A DNA stretch of 64,000 nucleotides from Psychrobacillus glaciei. GTDB taxonomy: Bacteria; Bacillota; Bacilli; Bacillales_A; Planococcaceae. Position numbers and translations under genes: made by a program. A model generated the notes under the pieces. It saw only the letters and a list, made by a program, of their open reading frames with translations. It had not been told where the DNA came from and made no database searches. Shown piece by piece: positions 40,557-50,934 of this stretch (position 1 is the first letter of the stretch; each line of letters begins with the position of its first letter). The stretch is taken from the NCBI RefSeq assembly GCF_008973485.1, contig NZ_CP031223.1, positions 1,860,001-1,924,000 of the forward strand, read 5' to 3'.

Positions 40557-41648
40557 ATGAATAATAACACAATTGTTTTAACAGGTGGAGGAACTGCGGG
40601 ACATGTTTCATTAAACCAAGCAATTATTCCTGAATTAATAGAAAAAGGCTATGAAATACATTATATAGGTTCTTCTAATGGAATAGAAAAAACAATAATT
40701 ACTGAAAACTTCCCGGAAATACCATATTATGCGATTTCAAATGGGAAGCTTAGACGGTATTTTTCTATGAAGAACTTTTCCGATCCCATTAAAGTCCTTT
40801 ATGGCACTATGCAAGCCGCAATAATACTCAAAAAAGTAAAACCATCTCTCGTATTCTCAAAAGGTGGATTTGTCTCGGTTCCAGTTGTAATTGCAGCAAA
40901 ACTAGCAAACATACCAGTAGTTATTCATGAATCTGATATTACACTTGGGCTTGCTAATAAAATTGCTAGTTCCTTTTCAAAACATGTTTTTACAGTTTTT
41001 GATGAGACGTTGAAATACTTGCCTGCAGAAAAAGCTTCCTCTATCGGAGCAATTATTCGCCCAGATTTGTTAAATGGAAATTCCTTTACTGCAGAGGAGT
41101 TAACTGGATTCAGAGCTGATAAAGAGACCATTATAATAATGGGAGGCAGCCAAGGAGCCGCAAAAATAAATGAGGCCATATATGAAAATATAGATGTTTT
41201 AACAATGAAATACCAAATCATTCATCTTTGTGGTAAAGGAAATGTAAATATGTCCTTAAAAGGTAAGCCGAATTATATTGCGTATGAATATGTTAATAAC
41301 GAGTTACCACATTTATTAAAAATATCGAATTACGTTATTACAAGAGCTGGTTCAAACTCCATATTTGAGTTTTTAGCGCTAAAAAAACCGATGCTTTTAA
41401 TACCCCTTTCTATTCATGCAAGTAGAGGTGATCAATTATTAAATGCGAACTACTTTGAAGAAAAAGGATTTGGAATTGTGTTAGAGGAAGACGCCTTAAC
41501 TCCAAATACGTTTTTAGAATCAATTACGAGACTAGTTCAACAATCAGACGAGATTACAGCAAATCAGTACAGAGCTATATCTCCAAAAACACCAACGCAA
41601 TTTGTAGAAACACTGTTAACATATAAGAAAAACACAAGCGGCCTATAA
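40557..41648 (+). CDS. murG: MurG, UDP-GlcNAc:lipid I GlcNAc transferase
   Basis: 363 residues. The first G-loop is LTGGGTAGHVSLNQAI, the second GGSQGAAKINEAI. The acceptor region is FSKGGFVSVPVVIAAKLANI, VIHESDITLGLANKIAS, and the donor site is RAGSNSIFEFLALKKPMLLI. It makes lipid II at the inner face of the membrane. It stands apart from a division/cell-wall cluster, upstream of GNAT and arlRS, exactly as in staphylococci, so it is probably the organism's main MurG or a second copy; the window cannot decide. A short leader with AGTTAGGAG precedes ATG 40557. Confidence 0.92.
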   Translation: MNNNTIVLTGGGTAGHVSLNQAIIPELIEKGYEIHYIGSSNGIEKTIITENFPEIPYYAISNGKLRRYFSMKNFSDPIKVLYGTMQAAIILKKVKPSLVFSKGGFVSVPVVIAAKLANIPVVIHESDITLGLANKIASSFSKHVFTVFDETLKYLPAEKASSIGAIIRPDLLNGNSFTAEELTGFRADKETIIIMGGSQGAAKINEAIYENIDVLTMKYQIIHLCGKGNVNMSLKGKPNYIAYEYVNNELPHLLKISNYVITRAGSNSIFEFLALKKPMLLIPLSIHASRGDQLLNANYFEEKGFGIVLEEDALTPNTFLESITRLVQQSDEITANQYRAISPKTPTQFVETLLTYKKNTSGL

Positions 41649-41922
41649 GTGCATTTGTTCATTACCAATTCCTAAGCTCTGTAGACTAAACATTTACTAC
41701 ACTATTAACGAAAAATTTTATGGAGGATCTGGAAGTGACTACCTCACTTCCAGATCCTCTTTTTTCGGTAATCTTGTGCCGAATGTTTATCCGTGCCCTC
41801 TTGGAATAGTTAGAGACAAGGTACATAAGGTTTGGTTAATGAGATATTAGATACTTTCCTTATCATTCAAAAGCGGACAAAGATACAATTTCATCCGCTC
41901 AGCACTTCTTTATCAATAGATG
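41647..41922 (+). repeat. 275-nt intergenic repeat, copy B
   Basis: It begins at the murG stop codon. AAGTGCATTTG and GACTAAACATTTACTACACT are followed by a 16-bp hairpin (GAGGATCTGGAAGTGA and its complement, 41722-41759) with a T6 run, so it doubles as the murG terminator. Then come CCCTCTTGGAATAG, GGTACATAAGG, a weaker GCGGA...TCCGC hairpin (41872-41898) and CTTCTTTATCAATAGATG. It aligns with the complement of 28428-28700. The rest of the gap to 42113 holds a GAAGTCCT...AGGACTTC hairpin at 42010-42048 and no gene. Confidence 0.75.
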
Positions 41923-42113
41923 TTATCTATTTTTTTTCAGGTTCCATCTACTATAATATTTTCTCACTGACTCATGTATACTGTGGACTGAAAGAGTAAA
42001 AATATATGGGAAGTCCTGCGTTAGGTAGTAACAATTCGGAAGGACTTCAAGTCGGTGTGGATACTGTATTCGTTAGATTCCAATTTCATATACTTATTAT
42101 CTAAAAAATAAAG

Positions 42114-42147
42114 AACTCCCGTCAACTAAATAGTTGACAGGAGTTTA
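42114..42147 (-). terminator. Terminator of the GNAT gene
   Basis: AACTCCCGTCAACT-aaat-AGTTGACAGGAGTT, with T/A runs outside. Confidence 0.85.
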
Positions 42148-42156
42148 TGAATTATA

Positions 42157-42705
42157 TCACATTGCTTGTTCTTCTTCTGTATTTTCTTGAAGCATAACAA
42201 GGTGGAATAAATCTTTCGGAATGTAGTAAAGATCGAATGTATCATTTTCTTTATTTATTGCTTCATATATGTTTGGATGCGTGTCATTAGCTTTCATTGC
42301 GTAAGGTAGTTTTTCAGTAGCCCGTATACTTTTCGCATTGTTTTTTCGTATACGTAAAAAGATTGTATGAATATCTGTCTCAAAAAACATTTCCTGTAAA
42401 AACTGTTCTTTAGCTTTTTTGTTATATCCAAGCCCTTGAAAAGGTTTACCAATCCAAGTACCAAGAAACCCTGCCCCATTTTCGATATCAAACAAATTAA
42501 TCGTTCCGATCGGTTGGCCGAAATCACTAACTATTGTTCGTGATATAGAAAGGCCTTTCTCTTCTTCTTCCATTAACTGTTTTGTTATAAACCAATATTC
42601 ATCTGCTGAACTTGCTTTATTGCGTACATAAGCAAGTACGGATGGTTCTGCCATTAATTCATATAATGCAGTACATTCATGTAAATCACGTTTTCTAATC
42701 AACAA
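42157..42705 (-). CDS. GNAT-family N-acetyltransferase
   Basis: 182 residues beginning with TTG at 42705 behind GGGGGGCAC. The RimJ/RimL-like pattern is seen in GAGFLGTWIGKPFQGLGYNK (acetyl-CoA pyrophosphate loop) and IRKNNAKSIRATEKL (the typical N-x-x-S-x-x-(L/V)-x-E-K-L). The substrate is unknown. The murG-GNAT-arlRS order is also found in staphylococci, although here the gene runs against its neighbours. Confidence 0.85.
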   Translation of the reverse strand: MLIRKRDLHECTALYELMAEPSVLAYVRNKASSADEYWFITKQLMEEEEKGLSISRTIVSDFGQPIGTINLFDIENGAGFLGTWIGKPFQGLGYNKKAKEQFLQEMFFETDIHTIFLRIRKNNAKSIRATEKLPYAMKANDTHPNIYEAINKENDTFDLYYIPKDLFHLVMLQENTEEEQAM

Positions 42706-42784
42706 AAGTGCCCCCCAAAAGAACCATAAATGAGCAGTATCATCCTAGGTCCCTGAAATTTTTCATTTCGAATTGCATAAAAAA

Positions 42785-42853
42785 TTTCGGGGTAGGAATC
42801 GAACCTACTAGGACCAGCTCAAAACTGGTGGCGCACCATTTGCCTTCCCACGA
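42785..42853 (-). tRNA. tRNA-like sequence, degenerate (anticodon UUG if real)
   Basis: On the minus strand a T-arm (GTAGG-TTCGATT-CCTAC), an anticodon arm (ACCAG-TTTTGAG-CTGGT) and a short D-arm (GGC-AAATGGTGC-GCC) are correctly ordered and spaced. The acceptor stem pairs only partly (TCGTGGG with CCCGAAA), the base after it is A not T8, and no CCA is encoded. The loop would read UUG (Gln). It lies in the upstream region of the GNAT gene. It could be a tRNA pseudogene or a tRNA mimic. Confidence 0.35.
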
Positions 42854-42870
42854 CAAAGCGAACTTTGTCT

Positions 42871-43330
42871 TATAAAATTATTTGCTTTTATAATATACTA
42901 ATTTTTGTTCCATTTGCATAGATAAATTTCTAAAAAAAAATTGTTAATTTTTTGTGAAGAAAAATTTTCTAAAATAATCTAAAGACTTGTATCTTTTTTT
43001 CTAAATACATATGATTGATGGATACAAGAATCAAGGCAGAATGGAAATCATTTGATCATATTACGTTTGCAATAATTACAAGTAACTATATGAAATTAGT
43101 ATATGAATTAACTGAACATTATGTGTCACTAATTAGTAAAAAAAGAGGATATGAACATAACTTATGTCAAGGAAACGGCAGCTATTCCTACTAAGTTTGC
43201 TAAAATCAATATTATAGTATTGGAGCTACCTTAGAGTAAAGTCAATAAGTGAAAAAAACTTTTGAAAATTACAAGTATTTAGTTGAAATACTAACTCAAA
43301 CGACTATTTTAAAAGGGGAATTATATAGGT
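42871..43330. other. 460-base gap upstream of arlR
   Basis: Very AT-rich. A 58-codon open frame (43018-43194, beginning MDTRIKAEWKSFDHITFAII) exists but has no ribosome site. I found no convincing RNA structure or binding site. The promoter of the arlRS operon should lie here. Confidence 0.5.
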
Positions 43331-44002
43331 ATGAAACGACAAATATTACTCATTGAGGATGAAGTGAATATAGCAAAGTTCGTGGAATTGGAACTAAAGC
43401 ATGAAAACTTTGAAGTAAGGGTTGTACATGATGGTAGAGAAGGGTTGGAATATGCACTTTTTGAAGCCTATGATCTGTTATTAGTTGATCTAATGTTACC
43501 AAGTTTAAATGGACTAGAAATATGTAGAAGAGTTAGAAAACAAAAAAACACACCTATCATCCTAATTACTGCTCGTGATGCCATAATTGATCGAGTTTCG
43601 GGTCTAGAGGCTGGTGCGGACGACTATGTGGTAAAACCTTTTGCTATAGAAGAACTACTTGCCAGAATACGAGCGATTTTACGTAGGGTTGGTGGGGAAG
43701 ATGAACGGAATTCAAAATTAGTTATGTCTGAATTATTAGTGGATAAAAATGCACATCAAGTTTTCTATCAAGACAATCAAATCGAACTAACAAAAACAGA
43801 GTTTGATTTGTTGGTTCTTTTAATGGAAAACAAAAATAAAGTGCTAGCTAGAGATTCAATTTTAGAAACAGTATGGGGGTATGATGTTGAAGCAGAAACA
43901 AATGTAGTGGATGTTTATATTAGACATCTTAGAAAAAAAATTCCGGAAATGTCTCATATGATTGAAACTGTTAGAGGAGTCGGGTATGTGATGCGTCAAT
44001 GA
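43331..44002 (+). CDS. arlR: OmpR-family response regulator, ArlR-like
   Basis: 223 residues. Receiver domain (1-118): acidic pocket [12 protein letters not shown], phosphoacceptor Asp in [13 protein letters not shown] (near 52), Thr/Ser in ILITARD and Lys in DDYVVKPF. The C-terminal winged helix (125-223) ends [14 protein letters not shown] ... [12 protein letters not shown]. Closest by eye to staphylococcal ArlR. It overlaps the kinase gene by four bases (ATGA). ArlRS in staphylococci controls adhesion, autolysis and metabolic genes; the regulon here is unknown. Confidence 0.88.
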   Translation: MKRQILLIEDEVNIAKFVELELKHENFEVRVVHDGREGLEYALFEAYDLLLVDLMLPSLNGLEICRRVRKQKNTPIILITARDAIIDRVSGLEAGADDYVVKPFAIEELLARIRAILRRVGGEDERNSKLVMSELLVDKNAHQVFYQDNQIELTKTEFDLLVLLMENKNKVLARDSILETVWGYDVEAETNVVDVYIRHLRKKIPEMSHMIETVRGVGYVMRQ

Positions 44003-45372
44003 AAAACTGGACACTTCAAAAAAAATGGACCTATAGCTCTGCCATCTCTATCTTTTTAAGCTTTCTGACAATGTGTGTCATACTTTACTTTTCTCTTTTT
44101 AATTGGATGCTCATTTCAGAAAAGAAAACTGCTCAAAATACATTGAATGAAGTAGTACAATCTTTACAATCGAAAGGACCATTTATAACAATTCAAGACA
44201 TTAGTAGAAATCGAACATTGTTAAACCAAATTGTCAATCAAAAGCAGTCAATTCGATTATTAAACAAAGACGGTATTGAATTACTGCGAATAAATGATGC
44301 AAGTAATTTCCCGGAATACTCAAAAGAATCCTCTACTGAATTTCAGAGAGATGTGATAAATAATCAACTTGTTTATCATAAAGTAGAAGAATTGAATTTT
44401 GGAACTTTTTCAGGGTTTGTAGAAATTTCTCATAGTTTAGATAGCTTCTCAGAGCTCATGAACTATATTTTAATTGCAATGCTTATATTTGCGGTTATTT
44501 CTCTTCTAATTTCTGCACTTATTGGGTATTCCTTGTCTTCGATTTTATTAAAACCAATTAAGGAACTTAGAGGGGAGATGCAGCGGGCCAAGCAACATAA
44601 GTTTTCCGAAAAAGTTAATTTTCATTACTCTTCAAATGATGAATTAGGAGAATTGTTAATCATTTACAAAGAACTTATGAACGAAGTTTCCAAAACAATT
44701 AACAGACAGGATGAATTTATTTACAATGTTTCGCATGAGTTAAGAACACCAATACAAGTAGTAGAAGGTCATTTGTCCCTTCTTAATCGTTGGGGAAAAG
44801 ATGATCGACATGTTTTAGAAGAGTCTTTAATAATCTCTTTAGAAGAAATACAAAAAATGAAGAGGTTAATGGAAGAAATGTTAAAACTTGCGAAAAGGGA
44901 ACATGCAGAAGAAACATTTCAAACAAGTATTTTAGAGGTGGTAAAGTTTTTACAAAAAGAATATAAATTGATTCATCCTAAAGTGGCTATTTCAATGGAA
45001 ATTAATCCCGATTATTTTGTTACTATTCAACCAACTGCTTTGCAGCAAATCCTTCGAAACTTGATTGATAATTCGATTAAATACAACGAAAATGATCCAA
45101 TTATAACGATTGAAGTAACTCGAAATGCTAAAAACATGGTTATTTCTTTAGCGGATAATGGAATTGGAATTTCTAGTGATCAAATTACGAAAATTTTTGA
45201 ACGATTTTATACTGTAGATGAAGCTAGAACAAAATCAAAAGGTGGATCCGGTTTAGGTTTAAGTATTGTTAAAATGTTGGTAAAGGAATATAAAGGAGAG
45301 ATTGATGTAGAAAGCAAGTTGGGAGAAGGCGCAATGTTCCGTGTTTATCTTCCATATACTACTAGTAAGTGA
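43999..45372 (+). CDS. arlS: Sensor histidine kinase, ArlS-like
   Basis: 457 residues. Two membrane helices (about 14-38 and 153-180) enclose an extracellular domain of about 110 residues; HAMP follows (to about 235). The H-box is [20 protein letters not shown], with the [15 protein letters not shown] run also seen in ArlS. N-box [14 protein letters not shown] boxes DNGIGIS and [13 protein letters not shown] are intact. It autophosphorylates on His and passes phosphate to the upstream regulator. The order before odhAB is shared with staphylococci. Confidence 0.88.
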   Translation: MKNWTLQKKWTYSSAISIFLSFLTMCVILYFSLFNWMLISEKKTAQNTLNEVVQSLQSKGPFITIQDISRNRTLLNQIVNQKQSIRLLNKDGIELLRINDASNFPEYSKESSTEFQRDVINNQLVYHKVEELNFGTFSGFVEISHSLDSFSELMNYILIAMLIFAVISLLISALIGYSLSSILLKPIKELRGEMQRAKQHKFSEKVNFHYSSNDELGELLIIYKELMNEVSKTINRQDEFIYNVSHELRTPIQVVEGHLSLLNRWGKDDRHVLEESLIISLEEIQKMKRLMEEMLKLAKREHAEETFQTSILEVVKFLQKEYKLIHPKVAISMEINPDYFVTIQPTALQQILRNLIDNSIKYNENDPIITIEVTRNAKNMVISLADNGIGISSDQITKIFERFYTVDEARTKSKGGSGLGLSIVKMLVKEYKGEIDVESKLGEGAMFRVYLPYTTSK

Positions 45373-45642
45373 TGTTTGAAAAGAATTGAAGAAATTTTTT
45401 ATACAAATCCTTATTTAATTTGCAAAAAAGCATTGTATTTTTTTGCGATAGTAGTAAGATGGTAATGGAAAAATCGTTCTTTCAAAAGGTTCTTTAAGTA
45501 CTCTTGAAATAGTGGTAAACTGTAAATGTGTTTAGAATGTGTACGTTTTACACAGGTTTCCTTGTTTTTATACAATTAATATTATTATTGCAATTTTTAT
45601 TATCAATGCCTAAAAGGCACAAAATGTTGGAGGTTTTTCTAA

Positions 45643-48447
45643 ATGTCGAACAAACAATCACCTTGGTCAGCTTTTTCTGGTCCTAACCTTGGTTATGTAA
45701 TGGAGCAGTATGATTTATATCTACAATCTCCGGAAGAAGTGGACATTGAATTAGTTAGTCTATTTCAACAATATGGGGCTCCTTCCATAGGAAATTCTTC
45801 AGAATTAAGTACAAATTCTTCTGTTTCTGTAGGATCTTCGAATGATTTTGATAAGATTATTCGAGCTATACAGCTAGCAGATGCTATTCGTTCATCTGGT
45901 CATCTTGCTGCTAATATTTATCCTCTTAATGATGGCCCTAAGAACGAATCAAAAATCGATATTAAAACTTATAATTTAACAGAACAAGATTTAATAGAAG
46001 TACCAGTTACTTTTCTTATTGCCAATGCACCAAGAAATATTACAAATGGATTGCAAGCAATCGAACATTTAAAAGCAGTATACACAACTAATATTGCTTT
46101 TGAAATTGCTCATATTGTGGAACCAGAAGAGCGTACTTGGTTACAAAATCGAATTGAAAACGGCGTTATTAAAGAAAACCTATCAGCAGATGATAAGAAA
46201 AACTTATTAAAACGTTTAACTCAAATTGAAGGTTTCGAGAAATTCATTCACCGTACATTTGTAGGAGCAAAACGTTTCTCCATAGAAGGCTTAGATACAT
46301 TAGTCGTATTAATAGATGAATTGGTACGTCAATCGGATAAAACACTAACGAAACAAGTTAACATTGGAATGGCCCACCGTGGACGTCTAAATGTATTAAC
46401 ACATGTTTTAAATAAACCTTATGAAATGATGTTTGCAGAATTTGCACATGTTCCAACTGAATCATTCTTACCTAAAGATGGGTCGCTGGAATTATCAGAA
46501 GGATACTATGGAGATGTAAAATACCATAAAGGTGCTTCTTATCACTCAAAATCGGGATTAACTGTCCAGTTAGCATATAATCCATCTCATTTAGAAGTAG
46601 TAAGTCCAATCGTAACAGGGCAAACTCGTGCTGCACAAGAATCTACTAGCATGCCAGGATTTCCAATACAAGATAAGAATGCAGCATTTGCAATCCTAAT
46701 TCACGGTGATGCCGCATTTCCAGGTCAAGGCATCGTAACAGAAGTATTAAATTATAGTCGTGTTCGTGGATTTCAAACGGGTGGATCTATTCATATTATC
46801 GCAAATAATATGATTGGTTTTACTACAGAGTCTTATGATTCTCGCTCTACTTATTACTCATCAGATCCTGCTAAAGGATATGAAGTCCCTGTCATTCATG
46901 TAAACGCAGATGATCCCGAAGCTGTATTAGGTGTGGCTAAATTTGCTTATGAATACCGTAAACAATTTGGAAAAGATGTAGTTATCGATCTTCTAGGATA
47001 CCGTCGTTATGGTCATAATGAAATGGATGAACCATTAGTGACAAATCCTACGATGTATCATCTTATTCACAAACATCCAACGGTCCGAGAAATATATGGT
47101 CAACAATTAGTAAAAGAAAATTTAATTGAAACTAAAGAAATACAATCTTTAGATGAATCTATTTTTAGCGGTATGCAACAAGCATATGACCGAGTAAAAG
47201 AACTTCCACAATCCACTGCACATGAAATTGTTATTCCTGAAGCAGTATTAAATGGAATGCCGGAAATTCAAACGGGTGTTGTTGAGCAACAGTTGAAAAA
47301 AATAAACGAAGAATTACTTACATGGCCTAAAGGTTTTACTGCGTTCAAAAAGTTAGAAAAAATTCTTAAACGTCGTGAAGAACCATTTAAAGGTAAAGGG
47401 AAAGTGGATTGGGGTCATGCTGAAACACTTGCATTTGCAACTATTTTACAAGATGGAAATTCCGTCCGTTTAACAGGTCAAGATGCACAGCGTGGAACTT
47501 TCTCACACAGACACTTAGTTTTGCATGATGAAACTACTGGTGCAGAATTAACGCCAATGCATTATATTACTGATGCAAAAGCATCCTTTGTTGTTTACAA
47601 TAGTCCATTAACCGAAGCAGCGGTTCTAGGTTATGAATTTGGATATAATCTCGAGGATAATAATTCTTTATCTATTTGGGAAGCTCAATATGGTGACTTT
47701 GCAAATATGGCACAAGTTATGTTTGATAATTTTATCAGTGCTGCACGTTCCAAATGGGGCTTGAAATCGGGATTAGTGATGCTTCTTCCTCACGCAGCTG
47801 AAGGTCAAGGGGCAGAACATTCAAGTGCTCGACTAGAACGTTATTTACAACTTGCTGCTGAAAACAACTGGACGGTTGCGAATCTTTCAAGTGCAGCAAA
47901 CTATTTCCATATTTTGCGTAGACAAGCGAAAATGTTAAAAGATGAAGCAATTCGTCCATTAATTATCGTATCTCCAAAATCACTGTTACGTCATCCATTA
48001 GTAGGAGCAGATGTAGCAGAGTTAACAACAGGTCAATTTGAAACAGTAATTGAACAACCAGGTCTAGGAAAAAATACGAAAAAGGTTCAAAAAATCGTTT
48101 TTGCAAGTGGTAAATTGGCAATTGACTTAGCAGATAAAGTGAAAGATGGAGCTGGATATGAACATTTGCATATTGTGCGAATAGAACAACTGTATCCATT
48201 CCCAACTGAAAAAATTCAAGCAATTATCGAAAAATATCCAAATGCGAAACAACTTGTTTGGGCTCAAGAGGAACCTAAAAACCAAGGTTCTTGGAATTTT
48301 GCACTACCATATTTACTAGAACTAGCGAATGGGAAAGAAATCTCATACGTAGGACGTGTAGACCGTTCAAGTACCGCTGAAGGTGATATTGATACGTATA
48401 AAGTAGAACAAGCGCGTATAATAGAAGAAGCAGTGAAAAGCATTTAA
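45643..48447 (+). CDS. odhA: 2-oxoglutarate dehydrogenase E1 component
   Basis: 934 residues, the usual size. It decarboxylates 2-oxoglutarate with thiamine diphosphate and transfers the succinyl group to E2. N-terminal [20 protein letters not shown] is the E2-binding tail. The ThDP site is [20 protein letters not shown] with NNMIGFTT; active-site His are in [10 protein letters not shown] and [13 protein letters not shown] follows GTTGGAGGTTTTTCT. odhB lies 29 bases downstream, a two-gene operon. The 270-base upstream region must hold its promoter; I could not choose a -10. Confidence 0.96.
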   Translation: MSNKQSPWSAFSGPNLGYVMEQYDLYLQSPEEVDIELVSLFQQYGAPSIGNSSELSTNSSVSVGSSNDFDKIIRAIQLADAIRSSGHLAANIYPLNDGPKNESKIDIKTYNLTEQDLIEVPVTFLIANAPRNITNGLQAIEHLKAVYTTNIAFEIAHIVEPEERTWLQNRIENGVIKENLSADDKKNLLKRLTQIEGFEKFIHRTFVGAKRFSIEGLDTLVVLIDELVRQSDKTLTKQVNIGMAHRGRLNVLTHVLNKPYEMMFAEFAHVPTESFLPKDGSLELSEGYYGDVKYHKGASYHSKSGLTVQLAYNPSHLEVVSPIVTGQTRAAQESTSMPGFPIQDKNAAFAILIHGDAAFPGQGIVTEVLNYSRVRGFQTGGSIHIIANNMIGFTTESYDSRSTYYSSDPAKGYEVPVIHVNADDPEAVLGVAKFAYEYRKQFGKDVVIDLLGYRRYGHNEMDEPLVTNPTMYHLIHKHPTVREIYGQQLVKENLIETKEIQSLDESIFSGMQQAYDRVKELPQSTAHEIVIPEAVLNGMPEIQTGVVEQQLKKINEELLTWPKGFTAFKKLEKILKRREEPFKGKGKVDWGHAETLAFATILQDGNSVRLTGQDAQRGTFSHRHLVLHDETTGAELTPMHYITDAKASFVVYNSPLTEAAVLGYEFGYNLEDNNSLSIWEAQYGDFANMAQVMFDNFISAARSKWGLKSGLVMLLPHAAEGQGAEHSSARLERYLQLAAENNWTVANLSSAANYFHILRRQAKMLKDEAIRPLIIVSPKSLLRHPLVGADVAELTTGQFETVIEQPGLGKNTKKVQKIVFASGKLAIDLADKVKDGAGYEHLHIVRIEQLYPFPTEKIQAIIEKYPNAKQLVWAQEEPKNQGSWNFALPYLLELANGKEISYVGRVDRSSTAEGDIDTYKVEQARIIEEAVKSI

Positions 48448-48476
48448 GCAAGGAAAGATTAGAGGAGGAAATTCAA

Positions 48477-49706
48477 GTGGCAGATATTATAGTTCCAGAA
48501 TTAGCAGAATCAATTACAGAAGGTACCATTGCACAATGGTTAAAACAACCAGGAGATACAATTGAAAAAGGTGAGTTCATTGTTGAACTTGAAACAGATA
48601 AAGTAAACGTTGAAGTAATTTCTGAAGAGGCTGGAGTTGTAAGTGAATTACTTGCAGCAGAAGGGGATACCGTTCAAGTAGGTCAGGTAATTGCGAGAGT
48701 AGGAGCGGGATCTGGATCAGCCGCACCTGAACCAGTTGCTGAAACAAAAGCACCAGAAGCTTCTGCACAAATTGAAGCACCTAAAGCAGCTCCTGTTGCG
48801 GTTGAAACTACATCTGAACAAGATCGTACCATTGCAAGTCCTGCTGCTCGTAAACTTGCTCGTGAAAAAGGCATTAACTTAAGTGAAATTTCACCAGTTG
48901 ATCCGATGGGACGCGTACGTGTTCAAGACGTATCAGCTCATGGAACAGCACCGGCACCTACAAAAGCAGCTCCTACTACAGCAGCTACCGCTACACCAGA
49001 AGATGATGGTCGTTTTACTCGTGAGAAAATGTCTCGCCGTCGCCAAACAATTGCTTCTCGTTTATTAGAAGTAAGACAAAGCACTGCTATGTTAACGACA
49101 TTCAATGAAATTGATATGACGAATGTAATGGCATTACGTTCTCGTAAAAAAGATAAATTCTTTGATGATCACGATGTACGACTTGGCTTTATGTCATTCT
49201 TTACAAAAGCTGTTGTTGCTGCACTTAAAAAATATCCATATGTAAACTCACAAATTGACGGAGATTACATTGTTAAAAACAACTTCTATGATATCGGAAT
49301 CGCAGTATCAACTGAAGGTGGATTGGTAGTACCAATCGTTCGTGATGCAGATCGTAAAAACTTTGCAGAAATCGAAGATAACATTGGTCAATTAGCGAAA
49401 AAAGCGCGTGATAATAAATTAGCTCTTTCTGATATGTCTGGTGGATCATTTACAATCACAAACGGTGGTGTATTCGGTTCATTACTCTCTACTCCTATAT
49501 TAAATGGTACGCAAGTTGGTATCCTTGGAATGCATACTATCCAAAAACGTCCAATCGCTGTTGGAGAAGAAATTCAAATTCGTCCAATGATGTATGTGGC
49601 ATTATCTTATGACCACCGCGTAATTGACGGAAAAGATTCAGTTGGATTCTTAAAAATGGTAAAAGAACTTCTAGAAAGCCCAGAAGACTTAATGTTAAAT
49701 TCTTAA
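48477..49706 (+). CDS. odhB: Dihydrolipoamide succinyltransferase, 2-oxoglutarate dehydrogenase E2
   Basis: 409 residues from GTG at 48477 behind AGAGGAGGAAATTCAA. The lipoyl domain has the modified Lys in [13 protein letters not shown] (near 42). An Ala/Pro-rich linker precedes the E1/E3-binding domain ([20 protein letters not shown]) and the catalytic domain with [15 protein letters not shown] (His and Asp of the active site). It forms the 24-mer core of the complex. E3 is not encoded here. A strong terminator follows. Confidence 0.96.
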   Translation: MADIIVPELAESITEGTIAQWLKQPGDTIEKGEFIVELETDKVNVEVISEEAGVVSELLAAEGDTVQVGQVIARVGAGSGSAAPEPVAETKAPEASAQIEAPKAAPVAVETTSEQDRTIASPAARKLAREKGINLSEISPVDPMGRVRVQDVSAHGTAPAPTKAAPTTAATATPEDDGRFTREKMSRRRQTIASRLLEVRQSTAMLTTFNEIDMTNVMALRSRKKDKFFDDHDVRLGFMSFFTKAVVAALKKYPYVNSQIDGDYIVKNNFYDIGIAVSTEGGLVVPIVRDADRKNFAEIEDNIGQLAKKARDNKLALSDMSGGSFTITNGGVFGSLLSTPILNGTQVGILGMHTIQKRPIAVGEEIQIRPMMYVALSYDHRVIDGKDSVGFLKMVKELLESPEDLMLNS

Positions 49707-49711
49707 TTAGT

Positions 49712-49753
49712 AAAAATGCAGACATATCTAATGGTATGTCTGCATTTTTTTAT
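49712..49753 (+). terminator. Terminator of odhAB
   Basis: AAAAATGCAGACAT-atctaatggt-ATGTCTGCATTTTTTTA. Confidence 0.9.
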
Positions 49754-49813
49754 AGGCAATTATTGAATTATGGGAATTACAATCGTATACTATTAAGTAA
49801 AGGAAGTGGTTAG

Positions 49814-50011
49814 ATGATACATAATAATTGGGTTACTTCACCAACACTTAAAACAGTTACATGTGTTCATACAGATGCAAAAAAATTCTTAGTAAGTAAT
49901 GTACTAACTGTTGGAAAAACATACGAAGTAAAAAATGAGACAGAAGAGTTTCTATTTGTCATCGATAATACAGGTAAAATAGGTGGCTACTACAAAGAAT
50001 ATTTTCAATAA
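49814..50011 (+). CDS. Small protein, DUF6501-like
   Basis: 65 residues, start ATG behind AAAGGAAGTGG. MIHNNWVTSPTLKTVTCVHT, VGKTYEVKNETEEFLFVIDN and GKIGGYYKEYF suggest a small beta-barrel. It resembles the short DUF6501 proteins of Bacillus that lie behind odhAB, but this is recalled rather than checked. It has its own terminator. Confidence 0.6.
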   Translation: MIHNNWVTSPTLKTVTCVHTDAKKFLVSNVLTVGKTYEVKNETEEFLFVIDNTGKIGGYYKEYFQ

Positions 50012-50043
50012 AAAAACCGATGAATCTCATCGGCTTTTTTTAT
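50011..50043 (+). terminator. Terminator behind the 65-residue gene
   Basis: AAAAAACCGATGA-atc-TCATCGGCTTTTTTT. Confidence 0.85.
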
Positions 50044-50061
50044 TAAAGGGAGAATTAATAT

Positions 50062-50925
50062 ATGATTGATCTGATTGAAAAAGAAAAAAAGATTCGTTTA
50101 AATAGAAACCATAGCGAAGGAGATCGTCAACTAATAGGAACTGGTGGGTATGTTTCTCCAAATGAACACTTATTAGATGACGTGTTAATTGCCGTAACAT
50201 TGAAAAAGCCCATTTTACTAAAAGGTCCTACAGGGGCAGGGAAAACAAAGCTTGCCGAAACAGTATCTCAAATTTTTTCGCAACCGGTGCAAAGTATTAA
50301 CTGTTCTGTAGACTTAGATGCAGAGGCATTAATAGGATTTAAAACAATCGTTTTGAAGGATGGACTTAACTCAATTGAGTTTGTGGAAGGACCTGTAATT
50401 GAAGCGATGAAAAAAGGACATATTTTATATATAGATGAGATTAATATGGCAAAATCGGAGACATTACCTATTTTACATAGCGTATTGGATTACCGTAGGA
50501 TGCTAACTAATCCTTTTACTGGAGAAGTGATTAAAGCGCATCCTGATTTTTCCGTTATTGCGGCGATAAATGAAGGATATATTGGTACGACACCTATGAA
50601 TGAAGCATTAAAAAATCGTTTTGTATCTTTTTCTATTCCCTATATTTCTGGTGAACTACTTGAAAAACTTTGGGAAGATTTATATCCTTATGCTCCTAAA
50701 GAATTGCATACACTTATGTTAAATTTAGCGGATGATTTAATGGAACAAGTGAAGCAAGGATTATTGTCGGAAGAAGCGGCTTCTATTAGAAGTCTACAAC
50801 ATGCTATGGAGCTGTCCCAATTCATTGAACCACTACGAGCAATTACCTATGCTATTGCTGAAAAGTTAGAAGATGAACAAGAGAAAAAGCTAGTATTAGA
50901 ATTAGCCTCTTCTTGGATGAGGTGA
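50062..50925 (+). CDS. yojN: MoxR-type AAA+ ATPase (YojN-like)
   Basis: 287 residues. Walker A is GPTGAGKTKLAETV, Walker B LYIDEINMAKSE, sensor-1 AAINEG and an Arg-finger region LKNRFVSFSIPYI. MoxR ATPases (NorQ, CbbQ type) act as chaperones with a VWA partner to activate metal enzymes or remodel complexes. The VWA gene starts nine bases after its stop. The same pair lies near odhAB in Bacillus subtilis (yojN-yojO). The client protein is not known. Confidence 0.88.
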   Translation: MIDLIEKEKKIRLNRNHSEGDRQLIGTGGYVSPNEHLLDDVLIAVTLKKPILLKGPTGAGKTKLAETVSQIFSQPVQSINCSVDLDAEALIGFKTIVLKDGLNSIEFVEGPVIEAMKKGHILYIDEINMAKSETLPILHSVLDYRRMLTNPFTGEVIKAHPDFSVIAAINEGYIGTTPMNEALKNRFVSFSIPYISGELLEKLWEDLYPYAPKELHTLMLNLADDLMEQVKQGLLSEEAASIRSLQHAMELSQFIEPLRAITYAIAEKLEDEQEKKLVLELASSWMR

Positions 50926-50934
50926 GGTATATAG

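Noticed and set aside
43018-43194. 58-codon open frame upstream of arlR
   Set aside because: No ribosome binding site and no recognisable sequence; AT-rich regions yield such frames by chance.
47735-48223. Minus-strand open frames inside odhA
   Set aside because: They overlap a strongly conserved gene and encode low-complexity Leu/Gln/His-rich sequence typical of antisense shadows.
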